The notes under the pieces were generated by a model, which made no database searches, was not told the DNA's origin, and saw only the letters and a program-made list of their open reading frames with translations. Shown here in pieces: positions 33,570 to 44,392 of a stretch of 64,000 nt of DNA; within the stretch, counting starts at the first letter, position 1, and each line of letters begins with the position of its first letter. The position numbers and the translations under genes are program-made. Where the stretch lies: the NCBI GenBank assembly GCA_022483045.1, contig JAKVOA010000002.1, positions 62,001 through 126,000 on the forward strand, read 5' to 3'. Origin of the DNA: Oscillospiraceae bacterium. Its GTDB lineage: Bacteria; Bacillota; Clostridia; Oscillospirales; Acutalibacteraceae.

Positions 33570-34924
33570 AAAAGACATCTCCTGTCTGCGCCGGATTTAC
33601 TCGTTGTCGACAGCTTTCTGCGCGGTGGTGTTTGCTTCGGACAAAGCAGGGCTGGCGCCTGGCTCTTGACAAAGACGTTGCCTACGGCGGTCTTGAGCGC
33701 GTTGTTAACATCGGTGAAATACGGGCCAAACGTGATTTCAGGGATTTTTTCTGTCAGTTTTGAGAAGGTTGCACCGACCGAAACGCCAAAGTAAGAGTCG
33801 ACTACTTTGTACTCGGCATCTTGGTAAGACGGCGTGTAAGAAGTAAACAGCTTGCCGCTTTCCCAGTTGATTTTGTTGCCGGTGCTGCTCATCAGAGAGA
33901 ACTTAACGAAAGCCTTTGCAAGGTCTGCATTTTGTGTCTGAGAAGAAACCGCCAGCACAGAGCCGCCCAGGTTTGCCTGTGTGTTTCCGCCAGAAGTAAA
34001 GGCCGGCAGCGGCACAATGCCCCACTTGCCCTTTTGGTCGGCGTTAGAGGTCTCCATTGTGCCCGCGTACCACACTGCATACGGAATGGTTGCGATCTGG
34101 TCGTTTTCGGTCGCGGTAATGCGGTCGTTCCATTCGTTTGCAAGGTTCTGGGTAATCCCCGCGGCTTTCATTTTATTCATCAGGTTAACTGCATTTATCA
34201 TTTCTGCAGAGTCGAGCTTCACTTTTCCGTTGCTGTCATAAAATCTGCCGCCCTGTTGGTTTAAGAGCATCATCAGCGTATCGTCCGAAGAAGACCCGCT
34301 GTAGTCAAAGCCGAGCATTTTGGTCTTGCCGCCGGTGGCTTTCAAAATTTTTTTGCCCGCCTCAACGTAGTCGTCATAGGTCTTAATAGAATTGGCGTCC
34401 ACGCCGGCTTTCTGGAAAATATCTTTGCGGTAGTACAGCGCATTCGGGCCAAGGTCCCACGGCACAGCCCAGTACTTGTTGTCGGTCTTTACCAGCGGCA
34501 GCACGGTGGAGGCAAAGTTTTTCTCTTCCGGCTTGACAAGGTCGGTCAGGTCGGTCCATGCGTCGGGGTACTTGTTTTTAAAGGACTGCATGTCGCGGTT
34601 CTGAATCTGCACAACGTCCGGCACATTGGCGTTTGCTGCCAGCTCTGAGTAAAGCTTGGTGTAGTTGCTGTCTACATTTTGTACTGTAACAGTGGTGCCG
34701 GGGTTTTCTTTCATAAACTCCTTTGCCTCTGCTGTCAAGGCAGTGGCGGCGTCGTTCCAGCCGGCAACCGTAATGCTGCCGGAAAGTTTCGCCGAGCTGC
34801 TGCCTGTCGAAGCAGCCGCAGCAGACGATGAGGTGGTGCCACTGTCCCCGCAGCCTGCAAGGCTCACGGTCAGCATGGCTGCAGCCAACACGCCGCAGCC
34901 GATTTTTACAAATTCCTTTTTCAA
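33566..34924 (-). CDS. ABC sugar-binding lipoprotein (C-terminus frameshifted)
   Basis: A family 1 extracellular solute-binding lipoprotein of about 440 residues. The signal peptide ends in a lipobox (SLAGCGDSG), followed by a Ser/Ala linker. The fold marks are ITVAGWNDAATALTAEAKEFMKENPG and the late GTWGIVPLP-like KGKWGIVPLPAFTSGGN. The last 30 residues (from about VFVKSQAPALL) are basic and unlike the family. In the neighbouring frame the same DNA reads SPALSEANTTAQKAVDNE and stops at 33597, a typical end. One missing base near 33650 would explain this. Likely ligand: galacto-oligosaccharides, from the GH42/GH53 context. Confidence 0.9.
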   Translation of the reverse strand: MKKEFVKIGCGVLAAAMLTVSLAGCGDSGTTSSSAAAASTGSSSAKLSGSITVAGWNDAATALTAEAKEFMKENPGTTVTVQNVDSNYTKLYSELAANANVPDVVQIQNRDMQSFKNKYPDAWTDLTDLVKPEEKNFASTVLPLVKTDNKYWAVPWDLGPNALYYRKDIFQKAGVDANSIKTYDDYVEAGKKILKATGGKTKMLGFDYSGSSSDDTLMMLLNQQGGRFYDSNGKVKLDSAEMINAVNLMNKMKAAGITQNLANEWNDRITATENDQIATIPYAVWYAGTMETSNADQKGKWGIVPLPAFTSGGNTQANLGGSVLAVSSQTQNADLAKAFVKFSLMSSTGNKINWESGKLFTSYTPSYQDAEYKVVDSYFGVSVGATFSKLTEKIPEITFGPYFTDVNNALKTAVGNVFVKSQAPALLCPKQTPPRRKLSTTSKSGADRRCLL

Positions 34925-34978
34925 TACGATCTCTTCCTTTCTCGTTGCAAAAATACGAACGCTTCCCCAAATTGTTTA

Positions 34979-35015
34979 AGTAAATATTTTATCTAACTTT
35001 CTTAAAATATTTACT
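34979..35015 (-). promoter_or_regulatory. Operator of the transport operon (13-bp inverted repeat)
   Basis: Perfect inverted repeat AGTAAATATTTTA / TAAAATATTTACT with 11 nt between the arms, covering the predicted transcription start, 6 nt after the -10 box. The adjacent LacI gene is the obvious regulator. Confidence 0.75.
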
Positions 35016-35021
35016 GCACAT

Positions 35022-35050
35022 AGTATAATGTTTGTTCGCTTAAATGTCAA
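35022..35050 (-). promoter_or_regulatory. Sigma-A promoter of the transport operon
   Basis: TTGACA and TATACT with an exact 17-nt spacer on the minus strand: a near-perfect promoter. Confidence 0.85.
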
Positions 35051-35125
35051 TTATTTTTATGAAATTTGTCTACATATCTGCAAAAAAAATTCCCGCCGAA
35101 GCGGGAATCTGCAAAACGCTGTTTT

Positions 35126-38241
<3,116 letters not shown>

Positions 38242-38289
38242 ATTGTGCGTTCCTCCGTATTTAGACTTCATTGTATGCTATTACCTGCT

Positions 38290-38298
38290 ATTATACCA
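38290..38298 (-). promoter_or_regulatory. Extended -10 promoter of the GH42 gene
   Basis: TGGTATAAT on the minus strand, an extended -10 element about 50 nt before the start codon. About 50-70 bp further upstream lies GTTAGTAAAATTTTAAC, a weak relative of the LacI-type operator. Confidence 0.55.
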
Positions 38299-38375
38299 AC
38301 CAAAACAGAAAAAAGAAAGCGGGGACGCCGCGATTTGCGTTAAAATTTTACTAACTAATATTGTACACATTTACA

Positions 38376-38413
38376 GCAGAAAGGCCCGCCACAGGAAATT
38401 CCCCGCAGCGGGC
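38376..38413 (-). terminator. Terminator of hflX
   Basis: GCCCGC / GCGGGC stem with an inner GGGGAA / TTTCCT extension, followed on the minus strand by CCTTTCTG. Moderate T tail. Confidence 0.6.
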
Positions 38414-38423
38414 TTACTGAAAT

Positions 38424-39683
38424 TTATGTTTTTCCGGCACTGTTTTTCTGTAAAAACGGCTCTACCGCGGGAAAAAGCGCCGGCCCGACAAAGGCCTGCA
38501 GCGCGAGTCCCTGGGGGGTATATGCCTCTTGCAGCACGGCGCCCTGCTCACGGATACGCGCGGCAAGGGCGCTTTGGGAAAAGGGCAGCAGCAGCTCTAC
38601 TTTCTGCACCTGCACCGGCAGCGCCCGCTGCATCTCCTGCAAAAGGCGCGGCAGGCCGGCGCCGGTTTTGGCGCTAATGCGCACCCCCGGGCCTATCTGG
38701 GGCATTTCCTGCAGCCCCGGCACCAGGTCGCATTTGTTGAGTACCGGAATCATGGTGCCCCGGCACCCCAGCTCCCCCAAAAGCGTCTTTGCCACCTGCA
38801 GGTGGGTCTGTGCCTCGGGACTGGAGGCATCACAGATATTTAAAAGAATGTCGGCCTGCGCCGCCTGCTCCAGCGTAGAGCGAAAGGCCTTAATCAGCTG
38901 GTGCGGCAGGCGGCGCACCAGGCCCACGGTGTCAATCAGCATTACCGAAAAGCCGTTTGGCAGGCGCAGCGCCCGCGCGGTTGGGTCCAGGGTAGCAAAG
39001 AGGCGGTCCTCAGCCAAAACGCCCGCGTGGGTCAGGGCGTTCATCAGGGTGCTTTTGCCTGCGTTGGTGTACCCCACCAGTGCCGCTGTGACCACGCCGT
39101 TTTTCTCGCGGCGGCGGTCGATTTGGCGGCGGCGCTTTTCCACTTCGTCCAGCTGCTGCTGCAGGTAGCGAATGCGCCCGCGGATATGGCGGCGGTCTGT
39201 CTCCAGCTTGGTTTCGCCGGGGCCGCGCGTGCCAATACCGCCGCCTAGGCGCGACAGGGCTGTGCCGCGCCCCGCAAGCCGCGGCAAAAGGTAGCTTAAC
39301 TGGGCCAGCTCTACCTGCAGCTTGCCCTCGCGGGTGCGGGCGCTGCCCGCAAAGATATCTAAAATCAGCATGGTGCGGTCGACCACGCGCACCCCGGTTT
39401 TCTCCTCTAGGTTGCGTATCTGCGTCGGGCTGAGCTCGCGGTCAAAGATCAGCAGTTCCACCCCATACTGGCTGCAAAACTGCGCAATCTGCTGCACCAT
39501 GCCGCTGCCCACACAAGTGGCGGCGTCCGGTGAAGGGCGCTTTTGGGTCATTGCGCCGAAAGGCTCGGCACCTGCGCTGCGCACCAATTCGTACAGCTCT
39601 GCCAAAGAGGCTTCTGCGTCGTACGCGCCGGTGTCGCACTCCACCAGCAGCGCCCGCGGCAGTTCCTGACAATTTTCATACAT
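38424..39683 (-). CDS. hflX: GTPase HflX
   Basis: HflX is a ribosome-associated GTPase that splits stalled or hibernating ribosomes under stress. The 419-residue protein has the HflX N-terminal domain (LLIFDRELSPTQIRNLEEKTGVRVVDRTMLILDIFA), the family helix GPGETKLETDRRHIRGRIRYLQQQL, then the G domain with P-loop GYTNAGKSTL, DTVGLVRRLPH and NKCD. Its promoter lies partly inside the last codons of the upstream phage fibre gene, and no terminator separates the two, so readthrough from the phage cluster is possible. Confidence 0.96.
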   Translation of the reverse strand: MYENCQELPRALLVECDTGAYDAEASLAELYELVRSAGAEPFGAMTQKRPSPDAATCVGSGMVQQIAQFCSQYGVELLIFDRELSPTQIRNLEEKTGVRVVDRTMLILDIFAGSARTREGKLQVELAQLSYLLPRLAGRGTALSRLGGGIGTRGPGETKLETDRRHIRGRIRYLQQQLDEVEKRRRQIDRRREKNGVVTAALVGYTNAGKSTLMNALTHAGVLAEDRLFATLDPTARALRLPNGFSVMLIDTVGLVRRLPHQLIKAFRSTLEQAAQADILLNICDASSPEAQTHLQVAKTLLGELGCRGTMIPVLNKCDLVPGLQEMPQIGPGVRISAKTGAGLPRLLQEMQRALPVQVQKVELLLPFSQSALAARIREQGAVLQEAYTPQGLALQAFVGPALFPAVEPFLQKNSAGKT

Positions 39684-39740
39684 GCTGCTGTTTTCCCCCT
39701 CTTTTTGTACATTTCCCGTAAATTCGTCTGTTATCTGCTT

Positions 39741-39769
39741 ATTGTACCCTGTCTGTCAGCGGAATGCAA
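39741..39769 (-). promoter_or_regulatory. Sigma-A promoter of hflX, overlapping the fibre gene end
   Basis: TTGCAT and TACAAT with a 17-nt spacer on the minus strand. The -35 box is made of the Leu-Ala-Phe codons at the end of the fibre gene. Confidence 0.6.
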
Positions 39770-40199
39770 GGTACCGGTAGGTGCGGCCTTTTTCGTTGAG
39801 CTTGCTGTGCACACCGGCGGCGGTGCTGTTCATCACGACAAAGGTACTGCCGTCTATATACACGCCGGCGCCGTAGTCTTCGCCGCTGACCATGGCGGCG
39901 TACAGCACCAGGCTGCCGGCCGTATCTTTTTGCAGGGGGCTGTCGTTTTCCGGGTAAAGGAACACCGCCTGCGGCGTAAAGGAAAGCGCTATCACCTGTG
40001 TATCCCCGCCGCTGCCGGTATAGTTGCCCATGTCCAGGGGCGTGGGGTCGTCTTTGGTCTTGTGCAGGGTGGTGTCGGCCATGTGCTTGGAAATCAGGTC
40101 GTCTGTCAGCTGGTTGTCGCTGACAAAGTCCCCCCGCATCGGGCGGTCATCGGCGCCCCACAGGTTCAGCCCGTGGGCTGTCTTTTTGCTGGATGGCAT
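39756..40199 (-). CDS. Phage tail fibre-like protein
   Basis: Last gene of the phage-derived cluster, 147 residues. The N-terminus (LNLWGADDRPMRGDFVSDNQLTDDLISKHMADTTLH) resembles the attachment part of short PBSX-type fibres, and the rest is beta-rich and poorly conserved (FTPQAVFLYPENDSPLQKD, VYIDGSTFVVMNS). AAAGGAGG precedes the ATG. The assignment rests on position after the gpI-like gene and on composition. Its 3' end carries the hflX promoter. Confidence 0.6.
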   Translation of the reverse strand: MPSSKKTAHGLNLWGADDRPMRGDFVSDNQLTDDLISKHMADTTLHKTKDDPTPLDMGNYTGSGGDTQVIALSFTPQAVFLYPENDSPLQKDTAGSLVLYAAMVSGEDYGAGVYIDGSTFVVMNSTAAGVHSKLNEKGRTYRYLAFR

Positions 40200-40283
40200 T
40201 CTGTATTACCTCCTTTAGTCTGCCAAGTCTTTTGCAAAACAAAGCTGTAAAAATTATCTATAGAAAAAGCTGCCAAAGCAGCG

Positions 40284-40850
40284 TTAAAAATAAATTTGTG
40301 TGCCGTCCAGGGTGCTCCACGGCAGGGCGCGGGCGTCCAGCTGTGCAAAGGAAAGGCCGGCGCTGTCAAGGGTGGCCCATGCGCTTTCCTGCCCGCGCAG
40401 GTCAATCGCGCCCGCCAGCTGCGCGGGCAGCATCTGCCGCAGCATACGCACTAAAAACGCCGTTTGTTCCGGTTCCTTCTGCGCACAAAACAGCACTTGC
40501 TGCCCGGCGGGGTCCTCGTACAGCGGGCCATCCAGCCCAAGCGCACGCGCAAGCTGCAAAAAGGCGGCGCGCCCGCAGCGGTGCGCGGCTGTGCCCTGCA
40601 GGAAAAGGGCGGTGCCGCGGCAGAGCGTGCCGCCGTCAGCTGTGCCCAGCGCACCGGCCGCCCCGGCCAGCCCCCAGCTTTGGGCGCTGGCTAAAAAGGC
40701 CTCGGCCTCACAGGTAAGCAGCGCGTCATAGGCCGCCTGCAACGCATCGGCGCAGGCATCCACTTCGGCACCCGCCAGGCTGCCGCTTTTCTGCAGGTCG
40801 TAAAGCCTGAGCGGCAGCATTTTCTGCCGCATACTCAGCTGCGGTTTCAT
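40284..40850 (-). CDS. Baseplate/tail gpI-like protein (XkdU/YmfQ type)
   Basis: A 188-residue protein in the place of XkdU (DUF2313/gpI) after baseplate J. It starts MKPQLSMRQKMLPLRLYDLQKSGSLAGAEVDACADALQAAYDALLTCEAEAFLASAQSWGL in the style of gpI proteins, which begin with short helical repeats of a tail-fibre attachment domain. The ATG overlaps the stop of the baseplate J gene (ATGA), showing tight coupling. It is Ala/Leu/Gly-rich. The family call is moderately secure. Confidence 0.65.
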   Translation of the reverse strand: MKPQLSMRQKMLPLRLYDLQKSGSLAGAEVDACADALQAAYDALLTCEAEAFLASAQSWGLAGAAGALGTADGGTLCRGTALFLQGTAAHRCGRAAFLQLARALGLDGPLYEDPAGQQVLFCAQKEPEQTAFLVRMLRQMLPAQLAGAIDLRGQESAWATLDSAGLSFAQLDARALPWSTLDGTQIYF

Positions 40851-41914
40851 ATCCATTCCACTTCCGTTTCCCCTTTTAAGACGGTCAGTGTGTCCGCCGG
40901 GACTGCAGGGAACTGTGTGCCCTCTGGCAGCTCCATGTCTGTAACCATGCCGGTCTGCAGCACCGCCGCGCAAAGCCGCGCGGCGCTCATCTTTTCGCCG
41001 ACCGCCAGCTTTGCAAAGCACTGGGCAGCGGCCGCCTTTACGGCGGCCTGTACGGCGGCATCCTCCTGCCCGGCTGCTTTCTGTACCAGCACCGTAAGCG
41101 GGACCGCCTCTGTCTTTGCCGGGTAAACGTGCACGGCGCTGCCCAGCTCGCGCGCTTTTTCGGCGGCGTCCTGCACAGCCTTTACCGCGGCGCTGCCGGC
41201 GGGGGCGCCCGCACCCGCAAGCCACAGGGTCACTTCGCCCCTGCCCGGTACGGCGGGCTGTACACAAACGCTCTGCACGCCGGCCTGCCCCAGGGCAAGC
41301 TGCCGGTAAAAGGCGGCATTGGCCCCGTTTTGCGGCGCTTTTTGGGCCGCCAGCAAGCGCCCGCGCAGCTCGTCGTCGGTCTCTTGTGCGCGCCCGCCGG
41401 AAAAGGCCGCCGGATTGCTGACCGCGGCGACATAGGGGTTTGCGTCCTGCAGTGTGCAGATGGCGCCGGCCAGTACATTGCCGCTTTCCCCGGACTCCAC
41501 CGCCTGCGCGGCCACCTCGGCTGTTGCGCCGCCGCTCAGGGCAAGTTCTGCCTCCTCTAAGGTCTCGAATACGACCGGATTGGCGCCGGCTGTTTTGCAG
41601 CGGGTGCCCGCCGGCACCAAAGCCGTAAAGATGGTGCTCTCCCTTGTTTTGGTAAAGCGGATTTTTCCCACGGCCTTTGCCGCGGCGATCCGCGAAAGCC
41701 CCTCTTTAGCGGCCAGCTTCTCCAGTTCTTCGCCCGCGGCGGTCTGGGGCAGCAGCGAGGCTTTGAGCCACTCGATACCGCCCCACAGGCTGTACAGTTC
41801 CCCCGCCAGCACCCGAAAGCGCACGCCGGTGTCGCTGTCCTCCGGTGCCGCCGCGCCGGTCTTTTCCGCATAGCTTTTCTGCATCTGCTGTACCAAATCT
41901 TCATACAGAATCAT
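40847..41914 (-). CDS. Phage baseplate J-like protein (XkdT type)
   Basis: A 355-residue baseplate wedge protein of the gpJ/XkdT family, part of the hexagonal ring of contractile tails. Marks are GELYSLWGGIEWLKASLLPQTAAGEELEKLAAKEGLSR, the central AGTRCKTAGANPVVFETLEEAELALSGG, VESGESGNVLAGAI, NPAAFSGGRAQETDDELRGRLLAAQKAPQNGANAAFYRQLALGQAGVQSVCVQP and the C-terminal GEKMSAARLCAAVLQTGMVTDMELP. Length is typical. It overlaps the gp25-like gene by 14 nt and the gpI-like gene by 4 nt. Confidence 0.9.
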   Translation of the reverse strand: MILYEDLVQQMQKSYAEKTGAAAPEDSDTGVRFRVLAGELYSLWGGIEWLKASLLPQTAAGEELEKLAAKEGLSRIAAAKAVGKIRFTKTRESTIFTALVPAGTRCKTAGANPVVFETLEEAELALSGGATAEVAAQAVESGESGNVLAGAICTLQDANPYVAAVSNPAAFSGGRAQETDDELRGRLLAAQKAPQNGANAAFYRQLALGQAGVQSVCVQPAVPGRGEVTLWLAGAGAPAGSAAVKAVQDAAEKARELGSAVHVYPAKTEAVPLTVLVQKAAGQEDAAVQAAVKAAAAQCFAKLAVGEKMSAARLCAAVLQTGMVTDMELPEGTQFPAVPADTLTVLKGETEVEWI

Positions 41915-42263
41915 CTTCGTACCCGCTTTCTTCCGCTGTCACTAAGACTTCTTTTTCCAAATTCCCCGCGTGCACCCGCACAAAGACCCCCGCCGCGCCA
42001 AAGCGCACCGCGGCCGCAAAGGCCCGCGGCAGCAGCGGCGCCAGAGCCTCCTGCGCAAAGCGCATGGCCTGCTGCAGGGCGGCGGGGCTGCCCTGCCGTA
42101 CCAAATGCAGGCGGCTGCCAAACTGCGGGTTGTACACAAACTGCCCGCGGCGTGCCAAAAGCCTGTTTTGGGCGTGCTGCAAAAGCGCCGCATCGCCGCT
42201 CACGCTCTGGGCAAGGCCGTTTGGCGCCAAAAGGTAGTCTCCGTTTTCCAGTTTCTGCTCCAT
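41901..42263 (-). CDS. gp25/XkdS-like baseplate protein
   Basis: A 120-residue lysozyme-fold wedge protein of the gp25/DUF2634 type: MEQKLENGDYLLAPNGLAQSVSGDAALLQHAQNRLLARRGQFVYNPQFGSRLHLV, followed by a pattern of short strands ending VFVRVHAGNLEKEVLVTAEES. Its ATG overlaps the stop of the spike gene (TAATG), with GGAGG 6 nt upstream. It sits where XkdS lies in PBSX. Confidence 0.75.
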   Translation of the reverse strand: MEQKLENGDYLLAPNGLAQSVSGDAALLQHAQNRLLARRGQFVYNPQFGSRLHLVRQGSPAALQQAMRFAQEALAPLLPRAFAAAVRFGAAGVFVRVHAGNLEKEVLVTAEESGYEDDSV

Positions 42264-42601
42264 TATGCGCCTCCCTTTGGGGCAAAGCGCTGGCCGTTGA
42301 TGTACACTTCGCCGCTCTCTTTCAGGTAGATTTCCGCCCCGCCCTGCGACACCAGCCGCAGCTCGCCGGGCGCAAGGTCCGTGCTTTTGGCTGCTGTGCC
42401 AAGGCACACGCTGCCGCTGTCGGTCTTTACCAGCACGGCCTCGCTGCCCGCGGGGGCATTCCACTCAATCCCCCACGGGCCGCACAGCTTTGCACTCTCG
42501 GCAGAGACCGCTGTCTGCACGCTGCCGCTGCCTGTCGCCGTGCCCATCTGGGCGGCGCTGCGGCTCTGGTTTTCCTGCAGCAGCTGTTCAATAATCCACA
42601 T
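42263..42601 (-). CDS. Baseplate spike/XkdR-like protein
   Basis: A 112-residue, beta-rich protein in the XkdR position between hub and gp25-like genes. The sequence GPWGIEWNAPAGSEAVLVKTDSGSVCLGTAAKSTDLAPGELRLVSQGGAEIYLKESGEVYINGQRF looks like the stacked strands of a small central spike, as in gpV/gp45-like proteins. No metal-binding tip motif is visible. Assigned mainly by position and strand pattern. Confidence 0.6.
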   Translation of the reverse strand: MWIIEQLLQENQSRSAAQMGTATGSGSVQTAVSAESAKLCGPWGIEWNAPAGSEAVLVKTDSGSVCLGTAAKSTDLAPGELRLVSQGGAEIYLKESGEVYINGQRFAPKGGA

Positions 42602-42617
42602 GGTGCTTTCCCCCTTT

Positions 42618-43505
42618 TTACGCTGTCCGCACTCGCAAAAGCAGGCGCGTTGTCTTTCCGCTGCTCATGTCCGCGCGGTACAGTACCTGTGACACCTGTA
42701 AAGAAAGGTTTCCCCTCTCTAGGCACAGCACCGCCTCTTGTCCCGGCTCTGCTCTCAGCCAGCCGGCGCACAGCACGGTCCACTGCAGGGCCTGTTTTTC
42801 GGCCCGCAGCGCGGCGCTTTTGGGGTTGGCGCTGACACTTCTGCGCAGAATACCGCGCTTTTCCAGCGCGCTGTCTCCGGCGCACTGCACCAAAAAACCA
42901 TTCTGCATTCCCCAGATTTCCGACCACTTTCGGTACAGCCGGCGGGTGCAGCAAAGCTGCAGATACGCCGTGCCCTGCCCGCCCAAAAGCAGCGGGGCGG
43001 TCTTTGCCGGGGTCTGGGCAGACAAGGCACCGTTTTCTTCGCGCAGCGGCACACCCAAGAAGCTTTGACAAAAGCCGTTTATCGCCTGCCACTCGCTTGT
43101 ACCCGAGGGAATTTCATATTGGCTGTAAAAGGTTTTCTGCTCGCCGGCAATGCCCGCAAAACCGTGCGGGGCGGCGATGCTGCGAAAAAGCTGCCGCAGG
43201 CTCGGGCGCGCGTACGTCACCGGCAGGGCCTCGCTGTCTAAAAGCAGGGCGGCGCGGCTGCGTGCCGAAAGTGTGAGCGTGCGCCCGCCCCCGACCGTCT
43301 CGCGCAGGGTGTCGGTCACGCCGTCAAACCACACGCCGGCCTCGTCCTGCAGCCGGCAAAAGGCGGCGCCGGGCACCTTTTGCGGCAGGGCAAAGGCCGC
43401 TGTCAAGCTGTCGGCCGGGGCGTCCTCGTCTTTCTGCAAAGTCAGGCTGAGTGGCTCTGGCAGCAGAAAATCTTTGGTACAGGAATCATACAGAATACAT
43501 TTCAT
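42618..43505 (-). CDS. Baseplate hub protein (XkdQ/gpD-like)
   Basis: A 295-residue hub protein of the XkdQ/gpD type. The N-terminal domain (MKCILYDSCTKDFLLPEPLSLTLQKDEDAPADSLTAAFALPQ) is the usual hub start, with FDGVTDTLRETVGGGRTLTLSARSRAALLLDSEALPVTYARPSLRQLFRSIAAPHGF typical of the insertion that contacts the spike. It overlaps the LysM gene stop by 4 nt (ATGA). Such hubs normally cap the tail tube, which is missing from this cluster. Confidence 0.8.
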   Translation of the reverse strand: MKCILYDSCTKDFLLPEPLSLTLQKDEDAPADSLTAAFALPQKVPGAAFCRLQDEAGVWFDGVTDTLRETVGGGRTLTLSARSRAALLLDSEALPVTYARPSLRQLFRSIAAPHGFAGIAGEQKTFYSQYEIPSGTSEWQAINGFCQSFLGVPLREENGALSAQTPAKTAPLLLGGQGTAYLQLCCTRRLYRKWSEIWGMQNGFLVQCAGDSALEKRGILRRSVSANPKSAALRAEKQALQWTVLCAGWLRAEPGQEAVLCLERGNLSLQVSQVLYRADMSSGKTTRLLLRVRTA

Positions 43506-44011
43506 AGCACCACCAGCTTCAGCCCGGCGGGCAGCTCATTTGCCCAGCGGATGCGCCCGGGGTTTGCCGCAAAAAGGCTGTCTGCCGTGACCCCGCAGGC
43601 CGCGGCGGCGCTCCACAGGCAGTCGCCCGCTTTTGCGGTGTAGGTGCGCTGGGCTTTGGGGGGCTCCACTTCCCAAAAGACAAAGCTGTACGAAACCAAG
43701 CCCTGCCGCGGGGCTTTTTCGAGCGTCAGCTTTTCAAACAGTGCCTGCACCGCCGGCCGCCCGGGCAGGGAAAGCGCCCCCGGGCCGCCTTTCTCGTATT
43801 CGGCGCACAGCGCCCGCCAATCCGCCGCGGCGTGCGCCCCCGCAAAGGCCCCGCTGCCCGTGATGATTCGCCCGTGCCTGCCCAGCTCCTGCAGGGTGTC
43901 GCTGTTTTCGGGGCGTGCCAGTGCTTTCAGGTACTTTTCGTCTGTCATCTGTAAGGTATCGGGTAGACGCGGAAATGTAAAATTCCGGTAGCCCATATAA
44001 AAATTCTGCAT
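43502..44011 (-). CDS. LysM baseplate protein (XkdP-like)
   Basis: A 169-residue protein with an N-terminal phage baseplate domain (YRNFTFPRLPDTLQMTDEKYLKALARPENSDTLQELGRHGRIITGSGAFAG, PAVQALFEKLTLEKAPRQGLVSYSFVFWEV) and a C-terminal LysM (YTAKAGDCLWSAAAACGVTADSLFAANPGRIRWANELPAGLKLVVL). It matches the layout of PBSX XkdP, somewhat shorter. In PBSX it follows the tape-measure gene; here it follows the connectors and a 30-codon frame. GGAGG precedes the ATG. Confidence 0.82.
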   Translation of the reverse strand: MQNFYMGYRNFTFPRLPDTLQMTDEKYLKALARPENSDTLQELGRHGRIITGSGAFAGAHAAADWRALCAEYEKGGPGALSLPGRPAVQALFEKLTLEKAPRQGLVSYSFVFWEVEPPKAQRTYTAKAGDCLWSAAAACGVTADSLFAANPGRIRWANELPAGLKLVVL

Positions 44012-44015
44012 TTTC

Positions 44016-44108
44016 TCACTCCTCCCGCGGGGCTCTGGGGTAGCGCAGGCTCTGCTGCTCCAAAGTTTCACTCTGCTGCTCCAGTGGCGTCATCAGCTCG
44101 TCCGTCAC
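44016..44108 (-). CDS. 30-residue ORF at the head/baseplate junction
   Basis: GTG start overlapping the stop of the connector gene (GTGA), with GAGGAGG 7 nt upstream, so translation is likely. The peptide is acidic and Gln/Glu-rich, with a repeated EQQS (TPLEQQSETLEQQSLRYP). Its end lies 4 nt before the next start codon. It occupies the point where sheath, tube, chaperone and tape-measure genes stand in PBSX-like phages. It may be a remnant of those genes or a small adaptor. Confidence 0.5.
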   Translation of the reverse strand: MTDELMTPLEQQSETLEQQSLRYPRAPREE

Positions 44109-44392
44109 AGCTTGGCCTCCTCACCCTCTGGCTCCAGCGTCAGCAAGGCAAAGATTTCCTCGCCGCCGAAAAAGCGCCTGCGCCGGTGCAGCACCGTGTA
44201 CGGCTGCCCCCGGTACAAAACCGTGTCGCCCTCTTTCGGAAAAAAGCCCGCCGCCACCGTGGCGATTCGCCGGGGGTCCGTCTCGTCCTGCGCGCGCAGC
44301 GGCCGCAGCACCGCGGGCGCCCGCTGTTCCCCGCACACGGCCTGTGCCCCGGCGCGCTGCAGCATCTGCCGCACAAACTGCGCCCGCGTCAT
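44105..44392 (-). CDS. Phage head-tail connector protein 2
   Basis: A 95-residue minor head/tail-joining protein. MTRAQFVRQMLQRAGAQAVCGEQ, followed by short strands (VLYRGQPYTVLHRRRRFFGGEEIFALLTLEPE), suggests the small beta-barrel stopper/joining class found after the first connector. Its ATG overlaps the connector 1 stop by 4 nt. Assignment comes from position, size and strand pattern. Confidence 0.6.
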   Translation of the reverse strand: MTRAQFVRQMLQRAGAQAVCGEQRAPAVLRPLRAQDETDPRRIATVAAGFFPKEGDTVLYRGQPYTVLHRRRRFFGGEEIFALLTLEPEGEEAKL

